DNA from: Diplonema japonicum
Lineage: Eukaryota; Euglenozoa; Diplonemea; Diplonemida; Diplonemidae
Direction: 5' to 3'
DNA length: 64,000 nt
Assembly: GCA_964019335.1 (NCBI GenBank)
Contig: OZ025661.1
Coordinates: 124,001-188,000, forward strand
In this document: positions 32,571-42,941 of the stretch, piece after piece
How the letters are laid out: the number at the start of each line of letters is the position of its first letter
Numbering within the stretch: position 1 is the stretch's first letter
Translations under genes and position numbers: made by a program
The notes under the pieces: model-generated
What the model was told of the DNA's origin: nothing
Database searches by the model: none
Seen by the model: only the letters and a program-made list of their open reading frames with translations

Positions 32571-33494
32571 CTATGTAGAACCATATGACGGATGTTTACG
32601 AACAGACCCGCCGAGAGGGTTAAGAGGGGTGCTTGGAGGTTGGAGATCTCTATTTATCTTTCGAAGGGTGTCTGTGGAATCCACGCCTGGACCACCCCAT
32701 CTCGATTCATCAAGAAAGTAACAACAACATTTGCGTCCGTAGGCATCCTTGACAGGAAGAAGCTTTAAGTCAGCACAGGTCGAGACGAAGTCGGGAACAG
32801 CAAGATCAGAGGCAACAAGGTTTTTAATCACATCGATAAGCGCAAGCAGAGTGACATCTGCCTCACCCTTCCCCCCTACAAAATCCTGACAGACAATTCC
32901 ATTTAACACATTCCTCGTGACACAGTCGGGAGTGTTATCGATGATGAGTGTTCTGTCAGGGTGCCTTCCGGTAAGTGCTAGATTCTTTGTGTACGATCCG
33001 CCTGTACCAGGGTACCATTTGTGATGCCTGTAGACACAGTGCTTGATAACGCCTTCGGGGTCGATTGCTGTAATGATGCGTTGTGCGTAGCTCCGTATGC
33101 CAGCAGTCCACACCACTACTTCGCAATTTGGAATTGAATTTGCGTATTTCAGAAATCTTGCGAGATACGGGCGTTTCACTATGGGGCCCTGTCTCCCGAA
33201 TGCGAGGGTTTCATCAAGGTCCAGGATCAACGTGAACACCGTTGCTTTTTCCTCTCGGCGGAGTGCTGGGATGATGAGGTACGTCCCCGTTTCTTTCACC
33301 ATGGAGGGGACCCTGTGTTTCCTCCGCTTCCTCCTGGAATCCGTGTAGCTGCACGCGCTTCGTCCGTCCGTTTCCTCGGTTTCTTCATCTTCGTACTCAT
33401 CCTCACGTTTCCGCCTGAAGAGTTTGAAAAATCTTGACCAATCCAACGGTTCGATTTTGTATGTGTCACTGTATGCTCCCTGGTATGCAAACAT
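32571..33494 (-). CDS. FCP1/SCP-type HAD phosphatase, 307 aa
   Basis: The catalytic motif LILDLDETLAFG has the nucleophile Asp92 and the DxDxT signature. It is followed by RPYLARFLKYA, VVVWTAGIRSYAQ and TLIIDNTPDC, the usual order in FCP1-homology (NIF) domains. These Mg-dependent enzymes remove phosphate from Ser/Thr, for example on the RNA polymerase II tail or on membrane regulators. The N-terminal 80 residues are highly charged (acidic, then RRKRRKH), compatible with nuclear localisation. No BRCT domain, so closer to SCP/Dullard size. Confidence 0.93.
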   Translation of the reverse strand: MFAYQGAYSDTYKIEPLDWSRFFKLFRRKREDEYEDEETEETDGRSACSYTDSRRKRRKHRVPSMVKETGTYLIIPALRREEKATVFTLILDLDETLAFGRQGPIVKRPYLARFLKYANSIPNCEVVVWTAGIRSYAQRIITAIDPEGVIKHCVYRHHKWYPGTGGSYTKNLALTGRHPDRTLIIDNTPDCVTRNVLNGIVCQDFVGGKGEADVTLLALIDVIKNLVASDLAVPDFVSTCADLKLLPVKDAYGRKCCCYFLDESRWGGPGVDSTDTLRKINRDLQPPSTPLNPLGGSVRKHPSYGST

Positions 33495-33583
33495 ATTCTT
33501 TTTTTTTTGTCCCCCCTCTCCTTGTTGTTGCCTTTCGCAAACCCGAAAGAAGAGACGGGAAAAAAAAAAAGAAAATGAAAAGT

Positions 33584-33907
33584 TTACAAATGCGCCATTT
33601 GCATCTCCGCCATTGAGTTTGAGGCTCTTTGGTAGCCGCTCGGTTCTTCACGGTCATGCTGCACATGCCTGTTTTGCAGGTCTAGCTGAGTCGGTGGGTG
33701 ATGGTGCTGGGTAAGCGTCCTCCCCGAGTCCATCTCCTTTTCCAGCAGCCCGTACAGGACCCTCTTTTCCTCTTTCAGGTCTTCAATATCTCTTTCCAAC
33801 CTCTGCCGGGTTTCTCTGTCTTGTTCCGTTTCTAGCTTCGCGTCCTGTTTTGAAATCCTTTCGCCTACTTCATCGAGCTTCTTCCAAATGTGTTGCTTGT
33901 AGTCCAT
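33584..33907 (-). CDS. Small coiled-coil protein, 107 aa
   Basis: Start at ATG 33907 (MDYKQHIWKKLDEVGERI). Residues 5-75 are strongly heptad-like and charged; the tail is His/Gln-rich. No recognised family. It lies between the FCP1-type phosphatase gene and the 941-residue membrane protein gene. Confidence 0.6.
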   Translation of the reverse strand: MDYKQHIWKKLDEVGERISKQDAKLETEQDRETRQRLERDIEDLKEEKRVLYGLLEKEMDSGRTLTQHHHPPTQLDLQNRHVQHDREEPSGYQRASNSMAEMQMAHL

Positions 33908-34069
33908 CGAGAGGGGGAGGAACCTTTCCAAGGAAAAAAAAAATAGTTGCCGAAAACGCGAGGAAAAAAAAGAAAAAAAAAGGGGGGGGGAACATTATCA
34001 ACAATGAAAAAAAAGGGGGGGGAGGGGAGAAAACCCATTACAAAACATTTTCTTTTTTCCTTGTTCAAT

Positions 34070-36895
34070 TCACTCCTCGGTACGTTTCTCCAAAAGAGAC
34101 ACCACACTGCCTGGGACTGCTCCCGGTGTGGTGTACCCGCCAGCCATCAACGTGTTAAACCGCTGGCGGGGCTTTCGTCGCTTGTGCTGGATTGCTACAT
34201 CTGTAGGCAACACAGGTGAAGGCGCCATAAAGGAGTAGCTGGAGGAGAGCTGATGCTTTGGCTGCACGCTGAATTTCTCGTACATAAGTATATCGCTTTG
34301 CCTGCTTGTCTCTAAAGACACATCAGAAGTAGCTGCTGAAGGGGTTGGGGAGTCCGTATCCCGCGCGGTTTCCTGCCCGCCTCCGAAGGGCCAAATCTGA
34401 TGTGCAACCCAGTTCATCAGCCGGTCACTCTTCTTTGCTGCCATTTTCCTTGCAGGCCTCCTTCTTCTAGGCGAACAGTACAACGCCTCCCTGCACGCAC
34501 TGTCCCCTCTGCTCACTACCGGTTTCTTTTCCGCCATCAGTTTTTTCGGGGTTTGTATACCAGCGTTCACCATTGTGACGCTTTCGCGCGGTGGCGTCTC
34601 CTGTGTCCTTTCCTTTTGCTTCAGCTTGAACTCTTCGGATAACACGTTCCTATCCTCCACACCTTCTACCAGGCTGTCCTCGACTTCCCTTAGCAACGCT
34701 GCGGTGCCGCCTCGTTCCTGCATCAGTCTGTGTGATTTGAACAAAAACTCGTTCTCGAACCCCTTCGGCTCCTCCCATGCAGTGAACGACCCTTCGCACT
34801 CCTCGCTTGATGACACGTCCTCAGCTTCCTTCATCCTTCCGCTAAGGCTGGGGCTGGGGTTTGGGTTTGGGTCTGGGAGGTCGTACTCCTTGAAGGGGTC
34901 TGGGGGCGACAGGAACGTTTCCCCTACCCACAAAGCCATCTGCTTGGGGACGTCTTTGCACTGCTCAAGCTGCGCCCTCACGACCCGCAGCAACTTTGCA
35001 GGCTGTTCCCCAATCACTGCCGCCATCTTTGCAAGTTTTGCATACCCCGTCCCCAACATAGCTTTCACCTTTGAACGCGCACCCTGGCACATCGCCTCAA
35101 GAGGGCGGTAGAGCGCAATACACAACGCCTCGAGCTTCACCTTCAAGTACCCAAGCAACGCAAGACACAAGAGGTAACTGTGCCCTGCGATGGCTCGTTG
35201 CTTCCTTGCTATGCTGGACACGGCATTGTCTGCCGCCTCTTCCACAGCACTAGCTGCATGCCCGATGTGCTTCCTCAGATGGTCGCGCCAGGTAGGGTCG
35301 CGGATCGGGCAGTCGGTGGCCCTGTCGATGAGGGCACAGCATGACCAGTGCGGCTCTGCCCGAGGCTCCCCGCCGTGGGTACAAAGGGCGTCCTCGTCTT
35401 CGACTTCAATCAGAACGCAGCACTCACGCCACTCGCCTTTGTGGTACTTGCCAACGGCACCCGCGTAGACAGGCGATCCTGGGACGGCAGGTGGCTCCAC
35501 TAACGAGGCTGACGAACAGCTCCAGTTGCTTTTAAAGGTGCCGGTTGCAGAGACGCCAGACATACTTGAGCTCTCAACGGGATCGCCTTCTGTGTGTTGC
35601 AATTCTCCTTCGTCTTCTACTACAGAACAGCACACGGAGGTGCCGCTGGATGTTCTGTTGTCCTCACCGGTCATCGCGGTCTCTGTTTGTGCCTCGGTTC
35701 CATCCTTCCAGAAAGTCTTCGTCATGCTGTTGCACGCCTTGATCCCCTTGGTGAGTGCTTCCATCATGTCAGAAGCAAGCGACTCAAACGAGGTATTCGC
35801 CTGCGCTGCTTGTGTGTCTTCGGCAACCGTGCTGGCATCTTCCTCGGGCATGGGGATGTCGGGTGGTGGGTTCCATCCGTACGGAACGTTCTGCATGACG
35901 GGGGTGGGCGAGCGCGTGGCACGAAGGTGGTGTACAAGATTTGTCTGAAGGCTATTAGCCTCTTTACAGACGTCTGTGAAGGTGACGGGGGGTATGTAGC
36001 AGGAGTCGATGGTGACGGTGTAAGAAGGCGGTGTCGCCCTCTGCTTACGGAAGAAAGACGTCGTCTCGTCCACTGGGAAGAACTGCACGCCAGTAGCGTC
36101 CTGCAACCCGCTGAGGATGTTGACAAGGCCACGCAGCGCCCACCCAATGTATGGCATATCTAAGTTCAGCTCAAGCTCAGACTCACTGATGGCGACAGCC
36201 GTGCGTACCAAGACCGAGACAACAAACACGACGGCACCGAAGATCAGCATGGCGAGGCACTGCGCACACGTCTCTTTGTACTGGATATCCCACCTCGCCG
36301 CAAGGTACTTCACACGTGTACGAAGCTCCCGTTCCTTGCCTTCTATTTCCTTTTCAAGCTGGTTCTGCCTTGCTTCTTGTGCAGCGATGTGCCTGCAGTC
36401 AGGAAGCAGCTTCGATAGGAAGGGCACGACCTGCACACCAGACGTGTAGCCTGCCACAGGGGGGTGCTCCGTGTCAAGCTCCTTGAGGAAGGTATTGAGG
36501 TTCCCCACACATGGGGAGTGCTGTTCCTCAGACACGATGATCTGTTCAGGGGTGTGTGCCTTCGATGTGTTTTGGAAGCCCACGAAAGTGGACCCAGGTG
36601 GCATGCCATTGCTGACGTCTTGCGCGTTCTGCAGCGCTAAGGCACACCCCTTTTTCTTTCTGTCTTTCAAGCACTCACAGATGTTCACAACGGGTGTGTT
36701 GTACAAACACACAGTGTGGCACTCAAACGGAACGCAGTACCTCTCCACCGTATTGCCACCAATGGCCCCCACACCATCAAGCCCGCTCACGCGAAGCACA
36801 CCATTTAGCATATCCCTGTTCCCGGTTTTTGCCGGGCTCAGCAGGGCCACGTTGACAACATCCGCCGCTGCCAGAACAAGGCACAAGAGCATCAT
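34070..36895 (-). CDS. Orphan membrane protein, 941 aa
   Basis: Begins with a hydrophobic signal-like stretch (MMLLCLVLAAADVVNVALL), then a Cys-containing region of about 190 residues, a coiled part (about 175-200) and a membrane segment at about 211-233. A second hydrophobic stretch lies near residue 590 (YLLCLALLGYL). The remainder is long, Ser/Thr/Glu-rich and probably cytosolic and disordered. It ends ...SLLEKRTEE. No family recognised. The layout suggests a surface or endomembrane receptor-like protein. Confidence 0.8.
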   Translation of the reverse strand: MMLLCLVLAAADVVNVALLSPAKTGNRDMLNGVLRVSGLDGVGAIGGNTVERYCVPFECHTVCLYNTPVVNICECLKDRKKKGCALALQNAQDVSNGMPPGSTFVGFQNTSKAHTPEQIIVSEEQHSPCVGNLNTFLKELDTEHPPVAGYTSGVQVVPFLSKLLPDCRHIAAQEARQNQLEKEIEGKERELRTRVKYLAARWDIQYKETCAQCLAMLIFGAVVFVVSVLVRTAVAISESELELNLDMPYIGWALRGLVNILSGLQDATGVQFFPVDETTSFFRKQRATPPSYTVTIDSCYIPPVTFTDVCKEANSLQTNLVHHLRATRSPTPVMQNVPYGWNPPPDIPMPEEDASTVAEDTQAAQANTSFESLASDMMEALTKGIKACNSMTKTFWKDGTEAQTETAMTGEDNRTSSGTSVCCSVVEDEGELQHTEGDPVESSSMSGVSATGTFKSNWSCSSASLVEPPAVPGSPVYAGAVGKYHKGEWRECCVLIEVEDEDALCTHGGEPRAEPHWSCCALIDRATDCPIRDPTWRDHLRKHIGHAASAVEEAADNAVSSIARKQRAIAGHSYLLCLALLGYLKVKLEALCIALYRPLEAMCQGARSKVKAMLGTGYAKLAKMAAVIGEQPAKLLRVVRAQLEQCKDVPKQMALWVGETFLSPPDPFKEYDLPDPNPNPSPSLSGRMKEAEDVSSSEECEGSFTAWEEPKGFENEFLFKSHRLMQERGGTAALLREVEDSLVEGVEDRNVLSEEFKLKQKERTQETPPRESVTMVNAGIQTPKKLMAEKKPVVSRGDSACREALYCSPRRRRPARKMAAKKSDRLMNWVAHQIWPFGGGQETARDTDSPTPSAATSDVSLETSRQSDILMYEKFSVQPKHQLSSSYSFMAPSPVLPTDVAIQHKRRKPRQRFNTLMAGGYTTPGAVPGSVVSLLEKRTEE

Positions 36896-36993
36896 CGCCT
36901 TGCGTGCCTGGGGGTGTGGTTTTCTTTTTTCTTCTTTTTTTCTTTTTTTTTAACATGAAGAAAAGGGACAAAAGAAAAACTGGAAACGGGTTC

Positions 36994-37878
36994 TTATGTA
37001 AATAAGGACTCGGATTCAACGGACGATTCGCTCTGCGACAGTGCGATGTCATCTGCAGATGCTTCCAGACTATGCTCTTCTTCTTCTTCTTCTTCCTCAT
37101 GTGTCGATCCAGCTCTGGCAATGGACATGGCATGCTCGGGAACGGCAGGGGTGCCCTCAATGAGCGCATGCTCAAGTTCATCCAGCTCCGCACGGGTGAT
37201 GTTGAGGTAGGGGGTCACGATGTTGTCGTGTTCCTTGGCGGGCACGCTGATGTCGTCATATTGCAAACGTTTTCTCTGCATCAGTAAGGTGCTGGCCCTG
37301 CGGAGCCTGCCGAATATTACAGAGGGGTCGATGTAAAACCCAAGATCATGATGGTTTGTGAGGAAGAAATAGATGAACTTCAACCGCATGTGGTCGACTG
37401 TGTCCTCCAACAATTGGAGCTCCGCTTCTTGCTCCGCGATGATCTCATCGCATTTTGCGTTTTTTTCGTTGAGCTCTGCTTCATGTTCTTCGAGGATACG
37501 CACTTCGTTGGCGATGGTGGTCTGTTCACTGACAAACCGCTGCTCTTGGCTGCGCAGAGTGCTGGACAGATCCGTGAGGTGCCGCTCGGCTTGCGACAGT
37601 GCTGTGGCGACTTCCTGAACCTTGCCCCGCTCTTTCTCTGCCTTCGATTTCAAGGCGTCCGTGCTTGTGTCCCGCCTTTCGTTTAGGCTTCTCTGCATCG
37701 TGTTCACTACTCTTTGCATCATACTGTTCGCAGTGCTCGCTCTACCTGATATCACGCTCTTTTGCTCGATCTCACTCTCCATACTTTTTCGTTTGTCTGC
37801 TCCCCTGCTGCTCATTCCCGTCCTGCTGCTGGATGTTTCATGTAGGTCGCTTCTCTGTGATCTCCGGCCTCGTTTCAT
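36994..37878 (-). CDS. Coiled-coil protein, 294 aa
   Basis: Basic N-terminus (MKRGRRSQRSDLHE), long coiled coil at about 75-170 (ATALSQAERHLTDLSSTL..., EHEAELNEKNAKCDE), then a globular stretch with FIYFFLTNHHDLGFYIDPS, and an acidic Glu/Ser-rich tail. It resembles flagellar or cytoskeletal coiled-coil proteins of protists in general style only. Function unknown. Confidence 0.75.
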   Translation of the reverse strand: MKRGRRSQRSDLHETSSSRTGMSSRGADKRKSMESEIEQKSVISGRASTANSMMQRVVNTMQRSLNERRDTSTDALKSKAEKERGKVQEVATALSQAERHLTDLSSTLRSQEQRFVSEQTTIANEVRILEEHEAELNEKNAKCDEIIAEQEAELQLLEDTVDHMRLKFIYFFLTNHHDLGFYIDPSVIFGRLRRASTLLMQRKRLQYDDISVPAKEHDNIVTPYLNITRAELDELEHALIEGTPAVPEHAMSIARAGSTHEEEEEEEEHSLEASADDIALSQSESSVESESLFT

Positions 37879-38369
37879 TTTCTATTACCCCCACCTGAAA
37901 AAGATTGTGTGAAAATCATCGGAGGTGAGTAAAGGGGGGGGAGAACAACAAAAAAAAGACTCCCACCATTGTATAAAGTTTTACATGGACCCTTCGAGTG
38001 CAGATAACGAAGCGTAAAAGGAGACGGGGAGGGGGCGAAAATGAGATAGAAGAGAGCTTTAAAAAAAAAGAAAAGAGATGAAAAAAAAAAAAGCTGGTGG
38101 TGGAGGGACGACGATACGGGTTTTGTGTATTCTTTTTATATTTTTTGTTTCCTCCTTTTTTTCTCTTTTTTATCTTGAGACACGCATAAACCTGAGAAGG
38201 ATTTTCAAAAGAAGAAGAAAAAAAAAAAAAAAAAGAAAAAAAAAAAAAACGATTTTCTTTTTTCCATTGACATCACCCTTCTCAGGGGGGGAAAACTTTT
38301 CTTTCTTTTTCTTGCGCAAACATGCAAGGGAATGAAAAAACAAATAATACCCCTTCCCCCACTCGCCAC

Positions 38370-38405
<36 letters not shown>

Positions 38406-38455
38406 CACGTTCGGAGAAGAGAGAAAAAAAAAAAAAAAAAAAAAAAAAACACGAG
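37879..38455. other. Homopolymer-rich intergenic DNA
   Basis: Several A-runs of 15-40 bases; no gene. Confidence 0.6.
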
Positions 38456-39973
38456 TTAATAGTAAGGCCCCCAAAAACCACCGTTAAGGGTCATTTGGTT
38501 GCACGATTTGCTTTCATCGACGTGGCCCCGCCACCCGACGGGACGGGATGCTTCGATAGAAGTCTCATCAGCAGCCTGTGCTTTGGCAAGAAGCTGCGCA
38601 GCGATGTCGGGGTACACCTTAGCAAGGTCGGAGTGTTCCCCAGGGTCCTTCTTAATGTTATACAAACACCCAGAAGCACCACAATCGCAACTATCTTCGT
38701 TCTTGTGAGTAGTGGACGCGTTGGGGTACACAGGGCCCATCCAAAAACAATACTGCTGGGTGAACCTTACCAGTTTGTAGTCACCGGAGATGAAAGCAGC
38801 GGATCCCATAGAACCAGCAGGAGCGTCTGAAGCCGGGACAGCGTATTTACTTGACAACACCATTTCAACTCTCGGTGACGTACCGCTGCCGGACATGAGG
38901 TAGTCCCACATGTTTATACTATCGCTTCCAGGAAGACCTGTCACATCTTGCTCGGGAACAACACCAGCAATGTGGGCAAAGGTGGAATACCAATCGGCAA
39001 CATGGATGTAACCTTCAAGCTTGCGGCCACGTGACGCGGGTGGGAGGTACCCGCCTGTTAAAAACGCGAGGCTGCGGTGTCCGCCCTCCCACGCGGTGTG
39101 CTTCCCTCCTCGGAGCGGGTAGTTGTTGGCATTGGACCCCGACACAGATTCGGCAGACGGCCCGCCGTTGTCGGACGCGAAGAGGATCAACGTGTTGTCC
39201 CACAACCCTGCTTCACGCAAGGCAGCGGTCACGTTCTTTGCCATGTCATCCACCGCAGATATCATCCCATTGTAGTCCCCGTATGCTGATGTGTAGTTCG
39301 TGTAGCTAGCTTTGTATTTGTCGGGTTCGTTCGGGGCGTGCGCACACTGTGCTGCGAGGTACATGAAAAACGGTCCCTTTGAAGTGTCGTGTTGTTTGAT
39401 GACGTTGACGGCATGTGCTGTCCACTTGTAAGCCGTGTACCCTGTGTCGTTTTGGCCGTGTGCTGGGGAGGTCGCGTTCCATAGATCGGTGTGTTTCCCG
39501 CACCCACCGCACCCCGGGTTTTCATTGGTGTAATGGTCCTCCGCACCCATGAGGTATCCGTAAGAAGTGTCGAAACCACGGTTGATAGGGAGGGCACGAT
39601 GGTCGCCAAGCCCGCCCATATGCCACTTCCCGATGTGGTGGGTGGTGTACCCGCCCTGTTGAAGCATTTTGGGCATGAATGTGATGTTTAACGGAGCGGG
39701 GCCTTCTAGGCCGCATGCGTAGGCGTTGTTTTCAGTGATGTGAACCGGCAGTCTGCCTGTCATGAGAGACGTTCTTGTGGGGCTGCAATAGAAGAATACA
39801 TAGTGCCTGTCGAGCTCGATGCCTTCCTTCAGAAGATTGTTCATAACCGGGGTTTTAACATGCTCTTCGTTGTGCCAACCGGCGTTCGCCCATCCCATGT
39901 CGTCTCCGATAAAAGCTATGATATTTGGCTTCACTGCTGCCATGGCCACTGATAGTAGCAGCATTGAGTACAT
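38456..39973 (-). CDS. Secreted type I sulfatase, arylsulfatase B-like, 505 aa
   Basis: Signal peptide at 1-13, then KPNIIAFIGDDMGWA with the metal-binding Asp pair (24-25). The sulfatase signature CSPTRTSLMTGR follows, with Cys63 as the residue converted to formylglycine. Later motifs are HHIGKWHMGG, SDNGGPS and LRGGKHTAWEGGHR. This order is typical of the ARSB/ARSI/ARSJ group, which cleaves sulfate esters from glycosaminoglycans or algal polysaccharides. A poly(A) tract lies directly before the ATG. A second, diverged sulfatase lies at 60891-62351. Confidence 0.96.
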   Translation of the reverse strand: MYSMLLLSVAMAAVKPNIIAFIGDDMGWANAGWHNEEHVKTPVMNNLLKEGIELDRHYVFFYCSPTRTSLMTGRLPVHITENNAYACGLEGPAPLNITFMPKMLQQGGYTTHHIGKWHMGGLGDHRALPINRGFDTSYGYLMGAEDHYTNENPGCGGCGKHTDLWNATSPAHGQNDTGYTAYKWTAHAVNVIKQHDTSKGPFFMYLAAQCAHAPNEPDKYKASYTNYTSAYGDYNGMISAVDDMAKNVTAALREAGLWDNTLILFASDNGGPSAESVSGSNANNYPLRGGKHTAWEGGHRSLAFLTGGYLPPASRGRKLEGYIHVADWYSTFAHIAGVVPEQDVTGLPGSDSINMWDYLMSGSGTSPRVEMVLSSKYAVPASDAPAGSMGSAAFISGDYKLVRFTQQYCFWMGPVYPNASTTHKNEDSCDCGASGCLYNIKKDPGEHSDLAKVYPDIAAQLLAKAQAADETSIEASRPVGWRGHVDESKSCNQMTLNGGFWGPYY

Positions 39974-40783
39974 TTTTTTTCCCCCTCCTCCCTTTTTTTT
40001 GTTTTCTTTTTGTTTTGGGTGGTTCAGTGAGTGATGGGGTGGGGGGATGACAACAACTAGTAGTAAAGGCTACAGATATTATTAAAAAAGAAAGGAGGAG
40101 GGGTCACCCCCCCCCCCCCCCCCCCAACGCTTTTTTTTATGCTGTTTTTCTTTTTAGATTCAAAAAAAAAAAACGACTGTTCAGTGGAAAATGGAGGAAT
40201 AAAAAAAAATAGAAGGTTTTTCTTTTTTTTTTTTCTCTCTTTTTTTTTTTTATAAAAAACCGGGGGAAGAATAGTCTTAAGACCGTTGCTTTGATTAGCT
40301 TTACAAGCAAAGATCTCAGCCGCGGTTCAATTCTTAAGATAAAATCTTTTTTGATGTATTGGAAAAAAAAAAAAAAAAAAGAGAGAAATAAAAAAGAATG
40401 GCCACCCTCCCTTTCCTCCTTTAATCTTCTTTTTTTTGATGCGCGCTGGTTCCCCCTTTTTTTTTTTCAAAAAGAATGGGAATGGGTGGTTTGCAGCTTT
40501 TGATTTCTTTTTGCTATTTTTGTTTTGTGAGAGCAGAAATATTCTTTTTTTTCTTTTTTTCTTTTGAGAGCCAGGGGGGATCTTTCTCTATCTTCATCTT
40601 CCCCCCCTTTGTTTTTTCCTCTCTTTTTAATTTTTGATTCCTGTTTCTCGCCCTCAAGATCGCGAGTTGAGTTTTTTTTTCTTTATAGGCTTTGTGTTTC
40701 TATTATTTTCTTAAAAAAAAGAACTAGTCTGGACTGAAGGTTTCTTTTTTACCTAAACCCAATACCCCCCCCCCCCCCCCCCC

Positions 40784-40815
<32 letters not shown>

Positions 40816-41083
40816 CTAGTTTGTTCATTTTCTTTTTGGCACCTTGCTCCTGACAGAAGGTTTTTTTTAAAAAGAAAGATAACGCAAAAGACCGGAAAAA
40901 AAGAAAGAAAAAAAAAAAGACGTCCAAAAAAAGTTGAGTGCTAAATCACTTTCAGTGGGTATTTTAAGAGAGGGATGGGGGGGGGGGGGAGGGAACCTGA
41001 CAACAATTAACCCACAAAAGGACTGCTGGTATTTGACTTCTAAAAAAAAAAAAAAAAAAAAACTCAAAGTACAGGACAAGCCA
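39974..41083. other. Intergenic with C-runs and (CAA)n
   Basis: C-runs at about 40108-40125 and 40765-40783, the latter followed by a (CAA)n tract to about 40816. No gene. Confidence 0.6.
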
Positions 41084-41324
41084 TAACAGATAGACCCCCC
41101 CCCCCCCCCCCCCCCTCCCATAGCTATGCTGGCATGGAAACGCGTTTCCATGCATTTTTTGAAAAAAAGGGAAACGGAAACGGAAACGTTTCCTTATGTT
41201 TCCTTAAGAAGGAAGCCGTTTCCATAAGAATTTTGAAAAGTATGGAAACGGAAACGGAAACGTTTCCACGTTTCCTGCCAGCATAGTCCCATAGGGCGGC
41301 CCCCTGCTAGAGGGCCGCCCTATG

Positions 41325-41356
<32 letters not shown>

Positions 41357-41367
41357 TCTATCTGTTA
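41084..41367. repeat. Foldback element with poly(C) terminal repeats, 284 bp
   Basis: The left end reads TAACAGATAGAC, then 21 C, then TCCCATAG. The right end is the inverse: CTATGGGA, about 29 G, GTCTATCTGTTA. A second inverted pair, CTATGCTGGCA (41124) and TGCCAGCATAG (41276), lies inside. The core is built of GGAAAC units that fold on themselves. The right arm also carries a private hairpin around CCCATAGGGCGGCCC. If TA is taken as the duplicated target, the ends fit a mariner-type MITE; this is inference. Confidence 0.8.
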
Positions 41368-41380
41368 ATACTCGATACAA

Positions 41381-41430
41381 TTTCAGTGTGCATGGGGGTG
41401 CTCACACGAAAGAAATTCACACTAATCGGT
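41381..41430 (+). repeat. Dispersed repeat shared with 3478-3525
   Basis: TGTGC..GGGTGCTCAC then GAAATTCACACTAATCG in both places, same orientation, with a variable middle. It starts about 14 bp beyond the foldback element. Confidence 0.5.
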
Positions 41431-41573
41431 CACCGTTCTGCGGTTGCTGTCTGGTGCCTGCGGAAAAAAAAAAAAAAAAAAACCGGTCCTTTATGAGCAA
41501 CAAACCAACTTCACCCTTCCTGTCCAGTTACCACTTTTCTCAAGGGGGTGAAGTATGGCGCATTAAAATTATT

Positions 41574-41614
<41 letters not shown>

Positions 41615-41615
<1 letters not shown>

Positions 41616-42007
41616 CACCATCTAGGGGAGAACATCTGAGCAGGCCTGGGTGATATTACAGAGACTTTTTTAACAGAGGCGACCGACATGGTGGTCTCAA
41701 AGGGGGAATTGATGAGCCCTAAAGGTGGCACAGCAGGGCTTGGCTGCAAGGAAGATGCACTGCGTGCCTGGAACCGCGAAAGCGTGACCCCAGGCTGGTT
41801 AGTTAGCAAGTTGAGGTCAAAACTTTGTGACTCCATTGCAATGTCGTCGCGGTACCTCTTTACAAGCAGCAAGGCATAAGCTGTAGCGCCGCAACACACG
41901 ATAGTGCAAACCACCACCACCACCGTCAGCCACTGTGGAACAACAGAGGAATCATAACTAGTGGGAGAAGGCGTATCGGGTCCCATCTCGGTGCCGTTCG
42001 CACCCAT
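41615..42007 (-). CDS. Single-pass membrane protein, 130 aa
   Basis: A short Ser/Thr/Pro-rich N-terminus with an NGT sequon is followed by a membrane helix at about 26-48 (WLTVVVVVCTIVCCGATAYALLL), then a basic stop-transfer (VKRYRDD) and an 80-residue tail. The lack of a signal peptide suggests type III topology, or an upstream exon I could not place. Function unknown. Confidence 0.65.
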
Positions 42008-42058
42008 TACCTGTTCCTGCAGTTGAGTAATGGTGTTGAGGCGACGTTATCATTCACT

Positions 42059-42093
<35 letters not shown>

Positions 42094-42153
42094 CCTGCCC
42101 CAGGTAGGTGTTTCTTTTTTTGGAACAAATAAAGGGGGGGAAAAAAAAAACTG

Positions 42154-42291
42154 TCAAGAAGAGCTAGATTTGACCTCCGCCTTTTTCGTCTCCATTGGTT
42201 CCTCCTTTTCTTTTTCCTCCTTTTTCTTCTTCGCATCCCCTTGGTATACGTCGAAGTTCATCTTCCCATTTACCTCGAAACACATGTTCAT
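42154..42291 (-). CDS. Small Lys/Glu-rich protein, 45 aa
   Basis: ATG at 42291 directly after an A/G-rich leader. Reads MNMCFEVNGKMNFDVYQG, then a charged Lys/Glu tail ending KSSSS. The first half looks protein-like and the tail may be partly low-complexity. Could be one exon of a longer gene. Confidence 0.35.
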   Translation of the reverse strand: MNMCFEVNGKMNFDVYQGDAKKKKEEKEKEEPMETKKAEVKSSSS

Positions 42292-42337
42292 TTTTTTTTC
42301 CCCCCCGTCTTGCAATTTGGTCAAACGGCCAATAGGG

Positions 42338-42391
<54 letters not shown>

Positions 42392-42459
42392 AAAAACACT
42401 CTAATAAGAGAAGTACGGCACGTGTAAATCTGTATGTGTAATACCCCCACAGCCCATCG

Positions 42460-42741
42460 TTAGGTCGGGTTGCCCATGCAAGCTACACCGCCTGACATGC
42501 TGCCACCCCGTGTGACCCACTGCCATGAACCGCCCAAGGTGGGATCTGGTTTAACGATACGTGCGTCTTCACCAGTCCTGTTTCTGTCGCAGCAGTTTCC
42601 GTGCCCAGCAGGGCTGAAGGGAGCACAAGAAATGGCCCCCGAGTGCACGTACTGCTGATTGGGATTCGCCGGCCTTTTGAGAGCTGAAGGATTGGCATTG
42701 GTGATACCGTTGCTCATCATGTCAGTGAGCTTTTGGGGCAT
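42460..42741 (-). CDS. Small Cys-containing protein, 93 aa
   Basis: Start MPQKLTDMMSNGITN follows an 18-base A-run. It contains GHGNCCDRNRTGED and a Gly-rich C-terminus (GGSWQWVTRGGSMSGG). No signal peptide or known domain. Codon use is like that of neighbouring genes. Confidence 0.6.
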   Translation of the reverse strand: MPQKLTDMMSNGITNANPSALKRPANPNQQYVHSGAISCAPFSPAGHGNCCDRNRTGEDARIVKPDPTLGGSWQWVTRGGSMSGGVACMGNPT

Positions 42742-42941
42742 CTTTTTTTTTTTTTTTTTTCCTGGTACCCTTGGTTGTTGTCATTTCTTTTAGAGGGAAA
42801 GAAGGAGGGGGGGGGGGGGGGGGGGAGAAGAAAAAAAAACAACTACGTCACACATGTGAGAAGAAGAACAATACGCGAAAAAAAAAAAAAAAGCACACTC
42901 AACGGAAGAGAAGGAAAGAAAAAGCCATTTTTTAAAGCCGT

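Noticed and set aside
40270-40345. GGTTCAATTC B-box-like motif with flanking TCTTAAGA
   Set aside because: The T-stem and acceptor cannot both form; TCTTAAGA is simply self-complementary.
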